62,661 nt of DNA, taken from an uncultured Alphaproteobacteria bacterium. Its GTDB lineage: Bacteria; Pseudomonadota; Alphaproteobacteria; HIMB59; GCA-002718135. The notes under the pieces are model-generated. The model saw only the letters and a program-made list of their open reading frames with translations, was not told the origin of the DNA and searched no databases. How positions within the stretch are numbered: the first letter of the stretch is position 1; each line of letters begins with the position of its first letter. The stretch is taken from positions 64,336 through 126,996 of the forward strand of contig CABYRH010000005.1 in assembly GCA_902521315.1 (NCBI GenBank), given 5' to 3'. Shown here one piece after another: positions 35,253 to 44,205 of the stretch. The position numbers were made by a program, and so were the translations under genes.

Positions 35253-36434
35253 CTAATTTTTTAATCTTAATGAAGAAATCTTTATAAAACCCTCTGCATC
35301 TTTTTGATTATAATCTCCTACTTCATCAAATGATACCAAAGATAATTTATATTTGCTTAAAGGAGATTTACGTCCACTTATAATTATGTTTCCTTTATAA
35401 AGTTTCAATCTGACGTCACCAGTTACATTTTTTTGGGTTGAATCTATTAAATTTTGCATAGCAATTCTTTCTGAAGAAAACCAAAAACCATTATATATAG
35501 TTTCAGCATACTTTGGCATAATTTCATCTTTTAAATGAGCTTCCCCTTTATCAAGAGTTATACTTTCAATTGCTCTATGAGCTTTTAGTAATATTGATCC
35601 ACCAGGAGTTTCATAAATACCTCTAGACTTCATTCCTACAAAACGATTCTCTACAATATCCTCTCTTCCTATTCCGTGTTCAAAGCCATATTTATTTAAT
35701 TCAGTAAGTATTTCATGAGGTTTTAATTCTTTTTGATTGATAGCCACTACATCTCCACCTTTAAAACTTAAGATAATTTCATCAGGTAAATTTTTAGAAT
35801 TGTCTATTGATTTAGTTCTTGAAAAAACATACTCGGGCGCTTCTATCCATGGATCCTCTAAAATTTTACCCTCAGAAGATGTATGCAGTAAGTTAGCATC
35901 GGTACTGAATGGCGCCTCTCCTCTTTTGTCTTTTGGAATAGAAATTTGGTTTGTTTCTGCAAAGTTAATTAGATCTTTTCTTGAATTCAAGTCCCATTCT
36001 CTCCATGGAGAAATTACTTTTATTTTTGAATTATTTGCATAGTAGCCTAATTCAAACCTAACTTGATCATTCCCTTTACCTGTTGCTCCATGAGCTACAG
36101 TATCTGCACCCACTTCTTCAGCAATTTCTATTTGTCTTTTAGCTATTAAAGGTCGTGCTATAGCAGTTCCTAAATAATAAGATCCCTCATAAATAGCGTT
36201 TGCTCTAAACATAGGAAATACATAATTTTTAACAAATTCTTCTTTTAAGTCTTCTACAAAAATCTCTTTCACACCTAGAGACTCTGCTTTTTTTCTAACT
36301 GGTGATAACTCTTCACCTTGACCAAGATCAGCTGTGAATGTAACAACTGGACATTCATATTTATTTTGAAGCCACTTAAGTATAACACTGGTATCTAATC
36401 CGCCGGAGTAAGCTAAAACAATTTTTTTAGGCAT
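35253..36434 (-). CDS. argG: Argininosuccinate synthase
   Basis: Joins citrulline and aspartate with ATP in arginine biosynthesis. 393 residues with the PP-loop [68 protein letters not shown] and [19 protein letters not shown]. All substrate-binding elements are intact. It directly abuts the IalB-like gene (stop at 36435), and the glycosyltransferase-like gene lies downstream. Confidence 0.97.
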   Translation of the reverse strand: MPKKIVLAYSGGLDTSVILKWLQNKYECPVVTFTADLGQGEELSPVRKKAESLGVKEIFVEDLKEEFVKNYVFPMFRANAIYEGSYYLGTAIARPLIAKRQIEIAEEVGADTVAHGATGKGNDQVRFELGYYANNSKIKVISPWREWDLNSRKDLINFAETNQISIPKDKRGEAPFSTDANLLHTSSEGKILEDPWIEAPEYVFSRTKSIDNSKNLPDEIILSFKGGDVVAINQKELKPHEILTELNKYGFEHGIGREDIVENRFVGMKSRGIYETPGGSILLKAHRAIESITLDKGEAHLKDEIMPKYAETIYNGFWFSSERIAMQNLIDSTQKNVTGDVRLKLYKGNIIISGRKSPLSKYKLSLVSFDEVGDYNQKDAEGFIKISSLRLKN

Positions 36435-36908
36435 TTAACACTCTTCAGTTAATTTATTATAAGCTACAGTAAATCCATTAAGTGTATATGTATCAACAGT
36501 AATAGTGCCTCTAGAAGACTCGCCTGTAACTTTAAGTTCAAGCCCTTTTTTCATAGCAAAAATTACTTTAGCATCTTCTTCTGTCCAAGCAGCAGTTGGT
36601 AAATCTTCGGTTGTATAAAATTTGTATTCTCCTTTATCTATAGTTATAATAATATCAGAAGGAACTTTGTAACTATAACCAGCCTCTATTTGAACTACAT
36701 TGTCTGGATTGCCTATATTTTTATAGACTAAAACGTAGAAGTCTCCTCTTTTCTTATCACTTGGTAAATCTGTCTCTGTTGCTAAACTGCCAATATAACA
36801 ATACTCGTCAGCCTTCTCAAAAGACCATTTACCTACTTCTAAAGCATTTAGGGTACTAGGCAGTGCTACATATAGCACAAGTAAAAACTTAAGAATAATT
36901 TTCATCAA
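36435..36908 (-). CDS. IalB-family periplasmic protein
   Basis: 157 residues with a signal peptide (about 1-22, ending STLNA) and a small beta domain with two cysteines (Cys37 and the last residue) that may form a disulfide. The pattern fits the invasion-associated locus B family, widespread in alphaproteobacteria including free-living ones: EYCYIG, FYVLVYKNIGN, EAGYSYKVPSD, EDAKVIFAMKKGLELKVTGE and SSRGTITVDTYTLNGFTVAY. The function is not established; the name comes from Bartonella and does not imply invasion. It lies immediately upstream of argG. Confidence 0.8.
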   Translation of the reverse strand: MMKIILKFLLVLYVALPSTLNALEVGKWSFEKADEYCYIGSLATETDLPSDKKRGDFYVLVYKNIGNPDNVVQIEAGYSYKVPSDIIITIDKGEYKFYTTEDLPTAAWTEEDAKVIFAMKKGLELKVTGESSRGTITVDTYTLNGFTVAYNKLTEEC

Positions 36909-36977
36909 TTGCTTCTTTTAGTATATCTTATGCAATTAGTTAAGAGCGTTTAATCAATGTTAGAGTCTTTTTGAATT

Positions 36978-37514
36978 ATGGAAAAACCAAACTTAGATAA
37001 CTCAATGAGAAGGATTCAAAAAGACCGCGACGAAATGGCTTTTTCGGAAATTTTTGATTTTTTTGCACCAAAAGTTAATGCTTATTTTATCCAAAATGGC
37101 ATCAAATTTGAAAGCTCTGAAGAACTGACACAAGAGGTTTTAAGCACTGTTTGGGTAAAATCAAACCTATATGACTCGAATAAATCAGCTCTTTCAACGT
37201 GGATATTTACTATTGCAAGAAACAAAAAAATAGACTTTTTCAGGAAAATTTCAAAGATAGATTTTAAAGAAGAGGACATAAGAGAATTTTTATACCAAGA
37301 TAGAGAAGTTAGTCTAATTGAAGAAAATGAAGCAAAAAAACAAATAGAAAGAATAAATAATGAGCTCGATGAACAGCAAAAAATAATGATAAAAATGAAC
37401 TTTTTTGAAAATAAAAGTCATAAAAAAATTGCAGATGAACTTGAAATTCCTTTGGGGACAGTTAAATCAAGAATAAGGCATATTTTAACAAAAATGCAGG
37501 AATTTTTAAGATGA
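36978..37514 (+). CDS. ECF-type sigma factor paired with a ChrR-like anti-sigma factor
   Basis: 178-residue group IV sigma-70 factor. Region 2 is at about 25-90 (EELTQEVLSTVWVKSNLYD, STWIFTIARNKKIDFFRK) and region 4 at about 120-175 (MNFFENKSHKKIADELEIPL, GTVKSRIRHILTKMQEFL). Similar factors (RpoE of Rhodobacter, ECF11) control responses to singlet oxygen. The stop overlaps the start of the ChrR-like gene (ATGA), the typical sigma/anti-sigma pair. I could not identify a matching promoter motif upstream. Confidence 0.92.
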   Translation: MEKPNLDNSMRRIQKDRDEMAFSEIFDFFAPKVNAYFIQNGIKFESSEELTQEVLSTVWVKSNLYDSNKSALSTWIFTIARNKKIDFFRKISKIDFKEEDIREFLYQDREVSLIEENEAKKQIERINNELDEQQKIMIKMNFFENKSHKKIADELEIPLGTVKSRIRHILTKMQEFLR

Positions 37515-38140
37515 ACGGAACAGTAGTAAAAAACCAGCTTATTTTCGATTTTGCTTCAGGAATTTTAGGTCCAGCTAAGTCACTATTTGCTTCAACATAT
37601 TTACAACTAAATACAAAAGCTTCTAAAATTGGTAGTACATTTGAAAATATGTTGGGTGAAAATCTAATCGATAATGAAAACATTCAGCCTAAAAGTTTGA
37701 AGTATACAGACTGCATCGAAAGTAAAAATAGTAAACCCTCTTCAAATATTAAAGATCCAATAACTAGTTTCTTTGGGAACCTTAACAATTTAAAGTGGAA
37801 ACAAGTTTATAAAGGTTTCAAAGAGTATACAGCGTCAATTGACGATAAAGATGAATTAAAATTAATTAAAATGGACCCTGGAGTTTCAGTACCACTTCAC
37901 TCCCATGGTGGAAAAGAGTACATATTAGTTTTAGAAGGCAGCTTCTGTGATGAATATGGCGAATACTCTAAAGGGGACATTCAGATAAACGATCAAAAAA
38001 TAAAACATACTCCGATCGCATCTAGGGATACTGGCTGTATATGTTTAAGTATTACCGAAAAAGATGTAATTTTCTATGGTAAATACGGATCTTTTCTAAA
38101 TTTATTTACATTTATTAAATCTTTTTTTAAGTCAAAATAA
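37511..38140 (+). CDS. ChrR-like cupin anti-sigma factor lacking the N-terminal zinc site
   Basis: 209 residues with the ChrR layout: an N-terminal anti-sigma helical domain (about 1-75) and a C-terminal cupin (about 95-200). The cupin keeps its metal ligands in PLHSHGGKEYILVLEG (HxHxxxE) and KHTPIASRDTGCICL. In the N-terminal domain the four zinc ligands of Rhodobacter ChrR (His6, His31, Cys35, Cys38) correspond to Val5, Tyr30, Asn34 and Ala37, so no zinc site is formed. The region FDFASGILGPAKSLFASTYL is otherwise alignable. It probably still binds the upstream sigma factor, but sensing may work differently. Confidence 0.82.
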   Translation: MNGTVVKNQLIFDFASGILGPAKSLFASTYLQLNTKASKIGSTFENMLGENLIDNENIQPKSLKYTDCIESKNSKPSSNIKDPITSFFGNLNNLKWKQVYKGFKEYTASIDDKDELKLIKMDPGVSVPLHSHGGKEYILVLEGSFCDEYGEYSKGDIQINDQKIKHTPIASRDTGCICLSITEKDVIFYGKYGSFLNLFTFIKSFFKSK

Positions 38141-38164
38141 ATTCATTACTGTATAATTCTAACT

Positions 38165-39160
38165 GTGGTCGGAATTCACGTCGATTTTGTTAGAGGTAAA
38201 GAAATTGAAAGTACTCATCGAGTTAAGGCCTTGGTAACAAATATTGATGGTAGAGTTTTGTTATCTACAAATAATGATAATGATTTTTTTTTCCCTCGAT
38301 CCTCAATTAAAATATTTCAAGCAATTCCTTTTGCAATTTCAGGTGCAATCAAAAAATATAGGTTAAACGGTAAACACATAGCTTTAGCGTGCGCTTCACA
38401 CAAAGGAGAGAAATTTCATATAAGTGAATTAAAAAAATGGATTTCAAGAATAAAATTAAAAACTAAGAATTTACAATGCGGTATTCATGAATCATTAGAT
38501 AAAATAGCTTCAGAAAAAATAATATATTCTCGAAAGAAGTTTAACGAGCTACATAACAATTGTGCTGGCAAACACTTAGCTATGTTAACAAGCTGTTTAT
38601 TTAATAATAATAACATTACAAATTATTTAGATTTCAATCATCCACATCAAAAAAATATTAGAAAAGTTTTCAATAAATTCACAGAATCAAAACTATCAAA
38701 AAAAAATTTCTCTTTAGATGGTTGTAGTGCTCCACAATATTCATTCCAAATAAAATCAATATCTAAAGCCTTAAATAATTTAATTAAATGTTATAATAGT
38801 AATTTTGAATATTCAATAGCAGTGAGAATACTGATTGATTCAACTTTAAAATATCCAAAATATGTTGGAGGAACAAAAAGCTTTGATACAAAAGTAATTG
38901 ATTCTTCAAAAAGTAAAATATTTTGTAAACATGGGGCTGAAGGTGTTTTTTTGTTTGCTCATTTGAAAAAGGGAATAAGTGGAGTAATTAAAGTAGTAGA
39001 TGGTAATGAAAGGGCAATACCAATCACTATAATGAATATTTTTAAAAAATTAAAAATAATGAATAAAAGTGAACTAAGAAACTTACAAAGAAAGGAAGAG
39101 CTTTATCTTAAGAATCATGCAGAAAAGAAGATTGGGTTTATAAACTGTAAGATAATATAA
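38165..39160 (+). CDS. L-asparaginase, Rhizobium etli type
   Basis: 331 residues of the asparaginase II / R. etli (class 3) family, which hydrolyses asparagine to aspartate and ammonia. Conserved elements are FFPRSSIKIFQAIP (Ser-Lys), CASHKGEKFHI, LHNNCAGKHLAML (Cys), LDGCSAPQYSF (Cys), YVGGTKSFDT and CKHGAEGVFLFAHL. These include the Ser/Lys and Cys positions regarded as essential in the family. The GTG start at 38165 gives VGIHVDFVRG, and the gene begins 24 bp after the ChrR-like stop. Its end overlaps the convergent DUF3429 gene by 23 bp. Confidence 0.88.
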   Translation: MVGIHVDFVRGKEIESTHRVKALVTNIDGRVLLSTNNDNDFFFPRSSIKIFQAIPFAISGAIKKYRLNGKHIALACASHKGEKFHISELKKWISRIKLKTKNLQCGIHESLDKIASEKIIYSRKKFNELHNNCAGKHLAMLTSCLFNNNNITNYLDFNHPHQKNIRKVFNKFTESKLSKKNFSLDGCSAPQYSFQIKSISKALNNLIKCYNSNFEYSIAVRILIDSTLKYPKYVGGTKSFDTKVIDSSKSKIFCKHGAEGVFLFAHLKKGISGVIKVVDGNERAIPITIMNIFKKLKIMNKSELRNLQRKEELYLKNHAEKKIGFINCKII

Positions 39161-39578
39161 GTAACAAAAATATACCAATCAATATTGTTAATGGCAATCT
39201 TAGAAAATAAAAAGCACTTTTATTTAATTCGTTTGAAAATATAATAATGTAGTCAAAAAATAATTGTGTTAACAACAGCAGAATTATTAAAATAAATATT
39301 ATTAAAATATTAATATTATAAAGATTTAATATTATAATAATAACTGAGAATAAGCTTGGTAGAAAACCATACACTACAATATGTGTAGGTGGATTATTCT
39401 TTAAATTCCAGTTAATTGATCCAATAAAAACAATGATTATTAGAGTGTAATAAGTAATAAAATTGAATAAAATCTCTTCTTCAATTTTCAAAAAATAATA
39501 TTTATCTAAAAATACTATAGCGTATGGTATTAACCCAAAATATGAAATTAGGAATTGTATATTAATTTTTTTGAACAT
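39138..39578 (-). CDS. DUF3429 membrane protein
   Basis: 146 residues, four to five hydrophobic helices. FGLIPYAIVFLDKYY, NFITYYTLIIIVFIGSINWN and the C-terminal FYFLRLPLTILIGIFLL match the DUF3429 (TMEM69-like) layout with its conserved SF.G+++W motif. Function unknown. It converges on the asparaginase gene with a 23-bp overlap and is divergent from the fructosamine kinase-like gene by 5 bp, so its promoter must lie within that gene or be very short. Confidence 0.72.
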   Translation of the reverse strand: MFKKINIQFLISYFGLIPYAIVFLDKYYFLKIEEEILFNFITYYTLIIIVFIGSINWNLKNNPPTHIVVYGFLPSLFSVIIIILNLYNINILIIFILIILLLLTQLFFDYIIIFSNELNKSAFYFLRLPLTILIGIFLLLILSYSL

Positions 39579-39583
39579 TTATT

Positions 39584-40459
39584 ATGATTAAAAATAATAT
39601 CATTTTAGAAATAGAAAGACTTTTAGATAATAAAAAAATTTTAGATTACAACATTTTATCTGACTCTTTTGGAATAAATTGTTTGAAAATTGATACAGAA
39701 GATAAAGAACGATATATTGTAAAATATTATTACAAAAAACAGGGTAGATTCAATGCAATAAAATCTGAAGCTGATAATATAATTTTTTTAAATAGTCATA
39801 AGTTCAATTTTTTTCCAAAAATCATTAATAATAATAATAAATTTCTTATAACGTCATTCATAGATAACAATAATAACCTACCACTTAATACTAATGATGA
39901 TTTATTAGGTGCTATAATTTCACTTCATTCTAAAAGAAGTAATAATTATGGATTTAATTTTAATACTCAAATTGGTGGATTAAAGCAGTCAAATTCTAAC
40001 TCAAAAAATTGGGTAGAATTCTATGGAGACAAAAGATTGTATTACATATTTGATTTAATAAATAAAAATCAACCAATGGATAAAGCTATAAATACTAAAA
40101 TTGAACTATTATTAAAAAAAATTGATAATTTCATTCCCAACAAACCAAAACCATCACTACTACATGGTGATTTATGGGAAGGAAATATACTTTTCAAAAA
40201 TAAAAAATTTTCAGGTTTAATTGATCCAGGATCTTTTTATGGTCATAATGAATTAGAAGTATCCTATTTGAGATGGTTTAATCCTAAATTTATTGATAAG
40301 AATTTTTTAGATAAATATAATGATCACATTAGTATTGATAAGTATTTCCTAAATTATGAACCAATTTATCAATTGTATTATTCATTATTAAACGTCTATT
40401 TGTGGGATAGAAGCTATATTAAAAATGTTCGAGGTTTGTTAGATAAAATTAAAATATAA
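39584..40459 (+). CDS. Fructosamine kinase family protein
   Basis: 291 residues of the fructosamine/ketosamine-3-kinase family (APH kinase-like fold), thought to phosphorylate sugar adducts on proteins so that they decay, a repair of glycation. Features: RYIVKYYYKKQ (nucleotide-binding Lys), SEADNIIFLNS, QIGGLKQSNSNSKNWVEFYG, the catalytic loop LLHGDLWEGNILF and GLIDPGSFYGHNELEVSYLR. Length is typical. It is almost back to back with the DUF3429 gene and ends 4 bp before the convergent aldo/keto reductase. Confidence 0.88.
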   Translation: MIKNNIILEIERLLDNKKILDYNILSDSFGINCLKIDTEDKERYIVKYYYKKQGRFNAIKSEADNIIFLNSHKFNFFPKIINNNNKFLITSFIDNNNNLPLNTNDDLLGAIISLHSKRSNNYGFNFNTQIGGLKQSNSNSKNWVEFYGDKRLYYIFDLINKNQPMDKAINTKIELLLKKIDNFIPNKPKPSLLHGDLWEGNILFKNKKFSGLIDPGSFYGHNELEVSYLRWFNPKFIDKNFLDKYNDHISIDKYFLNYEPIYQLYYSLLNVYLWDRSYIKNVRGLLDKIKI

Positions 40460-40463
40460 AAGA

Positions 40464-41516
40464 TTAAACACAGGGGTTAGGATCAGATAAGTGTATGTCT
40501 TCAATTTCTTTTAATAGTTCTTTTGAAAGTGAAATATCGATGCTATCTATATTCTCTTTAAGTTGATCCATTGTTGTAGCTCCAATTATATTACTCGTAA
40601 CAAATGGACGATCATTCACAAAAGCATTTGCAAAAGTGGAAGGGGTGATATTGTGTTTTTGAGCAAGTTTAAAATATTTTTCAATTGCTCTTTCTCCTCT
40701 TTCGGTATGATGTCTAGAAAATCTTCGTGGCCAAAGGGTATATCTTGCTTTTTGAGGATTTTTTCCACCTATATATTTACCACTTAATCTACCGCCTGCT
40801 AATGGTGAGTAAGCGAGTAAACCACAGCCTTCTCTAATAGAAACTTCAGAATTATGAATATCAAATACACGGTTAACTAGACTGTAAACATTCTGTATTG
40901 ACATCATTCGAGGAAGATTTTTTTCCTTAGAAATTTGGAGATATTTCATAACACCCCAGGGTGTTTCATTTGATAAACCTGCATATCTAATCTTCCCTGA
41001 CTTAACAAGCTGATCTAAATTATATAAAACCTCTTCTACTGTAGTCCAATCATTATCACTTGCATCATACTCAAAGTCTAAAACTCCAAACTTTGGAACT
41101 ATTCTTTCAGGCCAATGAAGTTGGTATAAATCAATATAATCAGTTTTTAATCTTTTAAGACTTTCATCTATTGCGGCATTCATATTCTTTTTATCAAAAC
41201 CAAGACTTTTAGATCCCTCTCTAATCCACTCTAGACCGTCCGATTTTGATGCTATTTTTGATGCTAAAATTATTTTATCTCTATTTTTTTTTTCAAGAAA
41301 CCAGTTGCCAACTATTTCTTCGGTTTTTCCATAAGTTTCTTTACGAGGCATTACAGCATACAATTCTGCGGTATCAAAAAAATTTACTCCTCTTTCGACA
41401 GCATAATTCATTTGATCAAAACCATCTTGTTGGCTATTTTGTTCACCAAATGTCATAGTGCCTAAACAAATGACGCTTACATCAATATCTGTATTTCCTA
41501 GTTTTCTATATTTCAT
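40464..41516 (-). CDS. Aldo/keto reductase (Tas-like)
   Basis: NADPH-dependent oxidoreductase of 350 residues with a TIM barrel. It starts YRKLGNTDIDVSVICLGTMT, and the catalytic region NFFDTAELYAVMPRKETYGK carries Asp and Tyr; the later Lys/His positions fall in IILASKIASK and YQLHWPER. The insert with MPRKETYG is like E. coli Tas. Substrate unknown. It is alone, convergent with the fructosamine kinase-like gene and divergent from the Bax-inhibitor gene. Confidence 0.9.
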   Translation of the reverse strand: MKYRKLGNTDIDVSVICLGTMTFGEQNSQQDGFDQMNYAVERGVNFFDTAELYAVMPRKETYGKTEEIVGNWFLEKKNRDKIILASKIASKSDGLEWIREGSKSLGFDKKNMNAAIDESLKRLKTDYIDLYQLHWPERIVPKFGVLDFEYDASDNDWTTVEEVLYNLDQLVKSGKIRYAGLSNETPWGVMKYLQISKEKNLPRMMSIQNVYSLVNRVFDIHNSEVSIREGCGLLAYSPLAGGRLSGKYIGGKNPQKARYTLWPRRFSRHHTERGERAIEKYFKLAQKHNITPSTFANAFVNDRPFVTSNIIGATTMDQLKENIDSIDISLSKELLKEIEDIHLSDPNPCV

Positions 41517-41586
41517 ATTATTTTTATAAAATGCCTTGAAATTGTCGGATTTATAGCGATATTAGTAATAATTAAAAGGAGAAATT

Positions 41587-42339
41587 ATGGCTTTAGACTT
41601 TAATCAACGATCTTATACTAAATCAGTAGATCAGGCGGCAATTGATGAAGGCTTGAGGGCGTACATGCTTAAAGTCTACAATTATATGACAATTGGCTTA
41701 TTGCTTACTGGTTTTATTGCTTATTTTTTTGGAAAAGCATCAATAGTTACTAATGATATGGGGCAAATTGTTGGAGTAACTCAAGTAGGGGCATTACTTT
41801 TTGGATCTCCTCTAAAATGGGTTGTTATGCTAGCACCCCTAGGATTTGTTTTTTATTTAAGTGCGAGAATTAACAGAATGTCAGTTTCAGCCGCACAAAT
41901 TACCTTTTGGCTTTTTGCAAGCATCATGGGTTTATCTCTTGCATCAGTTTTTATAGAATTTACTCAAACTTCTATTGCAAGAGTATTTTTCATTACAGCA
42001 AGTACTTTTGGGGCAATGAGCTTATACGGCTACACAACAAAAAGAGACCTGACAAAACTTGGTGGTTTTTTGTTCATGGGTCTTATTGGCATAATTATTG
42101 CAAGTGTAGTAAATATTTTCGTTGGATCAACAGCCTTACAATTTGCAATCTCAGTGATTGGTGTTTTAGTATTTGTGGGTTTAACAGCGTACGATACTCA
42201 AAATATCAAAAATATGTATTATGGTGGTGATAGTTACGAGATAGGTTCTAAGAAAGCATTAATGGGTGCCTTAAAATTATACCTAGATTTCATTAATCTA
42301 TTCATTTTATTGCTACAATTATTTGGCCAAAGAAGATAA
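41587..42339 (+). CDS. Bax inhibitor-1/YccA family membrane protein
   Basis: 250 residues with seven predicted membrane helices, related to YbhL/YccA and eukaryotic Bax inhibitor-1, which leak Ca2+ or H+ and can restrain the FtsH protease. Features: YMLKVYNYMTIGLLLTGFIA, SPLKWVVMLAPLGFVF, TASTFGAMSLYGYTTKRDL, GLTAYDTQNIKNMYYGG and GALKLYLDFINLFILLLQLF. A good AAAGGAG site precedes the ATG. As I recall, an RNA leader motif is described upstream of ybhL in some alphaproteobacteria; I could not recognise it in the 70-bp spacer. Confidence 0.93.
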   Translation: MALDFNQRSYTKSVDQAAIDEGLRAYMLKVYNYMTIGLLLTGFIAYFFGKASIVTNDMGQIVGVTQVGALLFGSPLKWVVMLAPLGFVFYLSARINRMSVSAAQITFWLFASIMGLSLASVFIEFTQTSIARVFFITASTFGAMSLYGYTTKRDLTKLGGFLFMGLIGIIIASVVNIFVGSTALQFAISVIGVLVFVGLTAYDTQNIKNMYYGGDSYEIGSKKALMGALKLYLDFINLFILLLQLFGQRR

Positions 42340-42370
42340 TTCTTTTAAATCCAAAATATCTTTTTATTAT

Positions 42371-42399
42371 ACCCAGTCTATAAAAGACTGGGTTTTTTT
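42371..42399 (+). terminator. Rho-independent terminator touching the next start codon
   Basis: A 9-bp stem ACCCAGTCT/AGACTGGGT with an ATAAA loop and seven T (42393-42399). It ends the Bax-inhibitor transcript, and its T-tract directly precedes the ATG at 42400 of the next gene. Confidence 0.92.
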
Positions 42400-44205
42400 A
42401 TGTCTAACTTAGAAAATAAACTAAAGAAAATAGTTAACACATTTAACAATATTAATAAGGAAGATGGTTATAGAGATATAAAAAAATTATCTGAAAAAAA
42501 TAAAAAAGATATAAGAGTTCTAAATGTGTTGTCACAAATTTCCCAAAAGATGGGAGATATAGATACAACAATAAATTCTTTAAAGAAAATATTATTAATC
42601 GAAGATAATAATGTCGATCTTCTTTCTAAAATTTATAAATTGTTTTTAATCAAATCTTCATTTGATGAAGCTTTAGAATATATTGATACAATTTTAAGAA
42701 TAAATAAGAAACATTATGAAGCAATGCGCGATAAAGCCTATATTTATTTTATGAAAAATGATTTTGTTAATGCAAAAGAATACATAGATAAAATTTCAAA
42801 GTTAAAAGATGATGATTTCTTTGCCTTTAATATTAAAGGTTTAATATATTTAAAATATAATATTTTGTATGAAGCAAAAGATTATTTTGAGCAAGCAATT
42901 AAAATAAATAATAAACATGTTGATAGTTATAATAATTTAGGTGTTTGCTTGCTCGAGTTAGAGAAATTAAATGAAGCATATAAAATTTTTAAAGACGCTT
43001 ATAAAATAGACTCTAATAATACTAAAACTCTTATAAATTTGGGTAATGTTTTAAGTCTTCAAGATAAAATTATAGAGGCTATAAAAATTTACAACAAAGC
43101 TCTACATTTGTCCCCTAATAATCAAGAAATTTTATCTAATATAGCAATATGTTATTGCAGGGAAAATAAAGAAAAAGAGGCTAAAATTTTCTATGATAAA
43201 GCAATAAAAATTAATCCATACGATTATAAATTAAAATATGCCTATTGTACCTCCCAGTTAAAAATAAATAATTTTACAAGTTCATGGGACTTGTTTGACT
43301 CAAGATTATTGATTGAAAAAAATAAAGCTAAATTAATTAATTTTGAGTTAGTCAAGAATAATCTGTTTGAGAATTTAAAAGTTCATCCAGAAAATAAAGT
43401 ACTAATTTTAAGAGAGCAAGGAATTGGTGAGGAAATTTTATTTAGCTCTGTATATCAAGAAGCTATCAATAAATTTAAAGATATTAAAATTGAAGCTGAT
43501 AAAAGATTGGTATCGGTATTTATTCGATCATTTCAAAAAGATATATTTGTTGAAGATGGATATTATTCAAAAAATTCAAAGATATCGGATTTTGATAATG
43601 TGGTTTACGCTGGAAGTATAATTAAATTTTTTAGAAAAAGGAAAAGTGATTTTACTAATAGTAATTTTTTAATAGCTAGAAATGATATTATTGATAAATA
43701 CAAAGAAAAATTATCTAATTACAAAGAAAAACTCAAAGTGGGTATTTCATGGAAAAGTGTTGTAAATATTTATGGAAGTTTAAAATCATTATCTATCAAA
43801 GATTTTGAGCCATTATTTACTAGTGACAGACTTATTATAAACTTACAATATGGAAATATTGAAAAAGACAAAGAATATTTATTAAGCCAGAATAAAAATT
43901 TAAAAATTTTTAATGAATTAGACTTATTCAATGATATTGAAGCTTGTATGGGTTTACTAAAAAACTTAGATTTATTTATAACAGTTAGTAACTCAACAGC
44001 TCATTTTGCAGGAGCTCTAGGTATACCCACAATATTAATATGTCCTAAAAAATCGTCTACGTATTACTATTGGAATACAAATAGTGGGTCATCAATATGG
44101 TATAAAAATATAAAAGTTTTAGGAGTAGAAAGTTCAATAAATGAAACTATAGAGCAAATAAACAACATTGTAGAAAAGAATAATGAATTTAATTTCTCAA
44201 ATTAA
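42400..44205 (+). CDS. TPR protein with C-terminal glycosyltransferase-like domain, copy 1
   Basis: 601 residues. About 1-290 are TPR repeats (for example INNKHVDSYNNLGVCLLELE). The rest resembles the GT-B heptosyltransferase/O-GlcNAc-type domain that follows TPRs in many proteins: LILREQGIGEEILFSSVYQE, VGISWKSVVNIYGSLKSLSI, LINLQYGN and FITVSNSTAHFAGALGIPTI. It may glycosylate a surface protein or glycan; donor and acceptor are unknown. The ATG touches a terminator T-tract and has no visible ribosome binding site, so the transcript may be leaderless or the start may be internal (for example Met51). It overlaps copy 2 by 23 bp. Confidence 0.78.
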   Translation: MSNLENKLKKIVNTFNNINKEDGYRDIKKLSEKNKKDIRVLNVLSQISQKMGDIDTTINSLKKILLIEDNNVDLLSKIYKLFLIKSSFDEALEYIDTILRINKKHYEAMRDKAYIYFMKNDFVNAKEYIDKISKLKDDDFFAFNIKGLIYLKYNILYEAKDYFEQAIKINNKHVDSYNNLGVCLLELEKLNEAYKIFKDAYKIDSNNTKTLINLGNVLSLQDKIIEAIKIYNKALHLSPNNQEILSNIAICYCRENKEKEAKIFYDKAIKINPYDYKLKYAYCTSQLKINNFTSSWDLFDSRLLIEKNKAKLINFELVKNNLFENLKVHPENKVLILREQGIGEEILFSSVYQEAINKFKDIKIEADKRLVSVFIRSFQKDIFVEDGYYSKNSKISDFDNVVYAGSIIKFFRKRKSDFTNSNFLIARNDIIDKYKEKLSNYKEKLKVGISWKSVVNIYGSLKSLSIKDFEPLFTSDRLIINLQYGNIEKDKEYLLSQNKNLKIFNELDLFNDIEACMGLLKNLDLFITVSNSTAHFAGALGIPTILICPKKSSTYYYWNTNSGSSIWYKNIKVLGVESSINETIEQINNIVEKNNEFNFSN

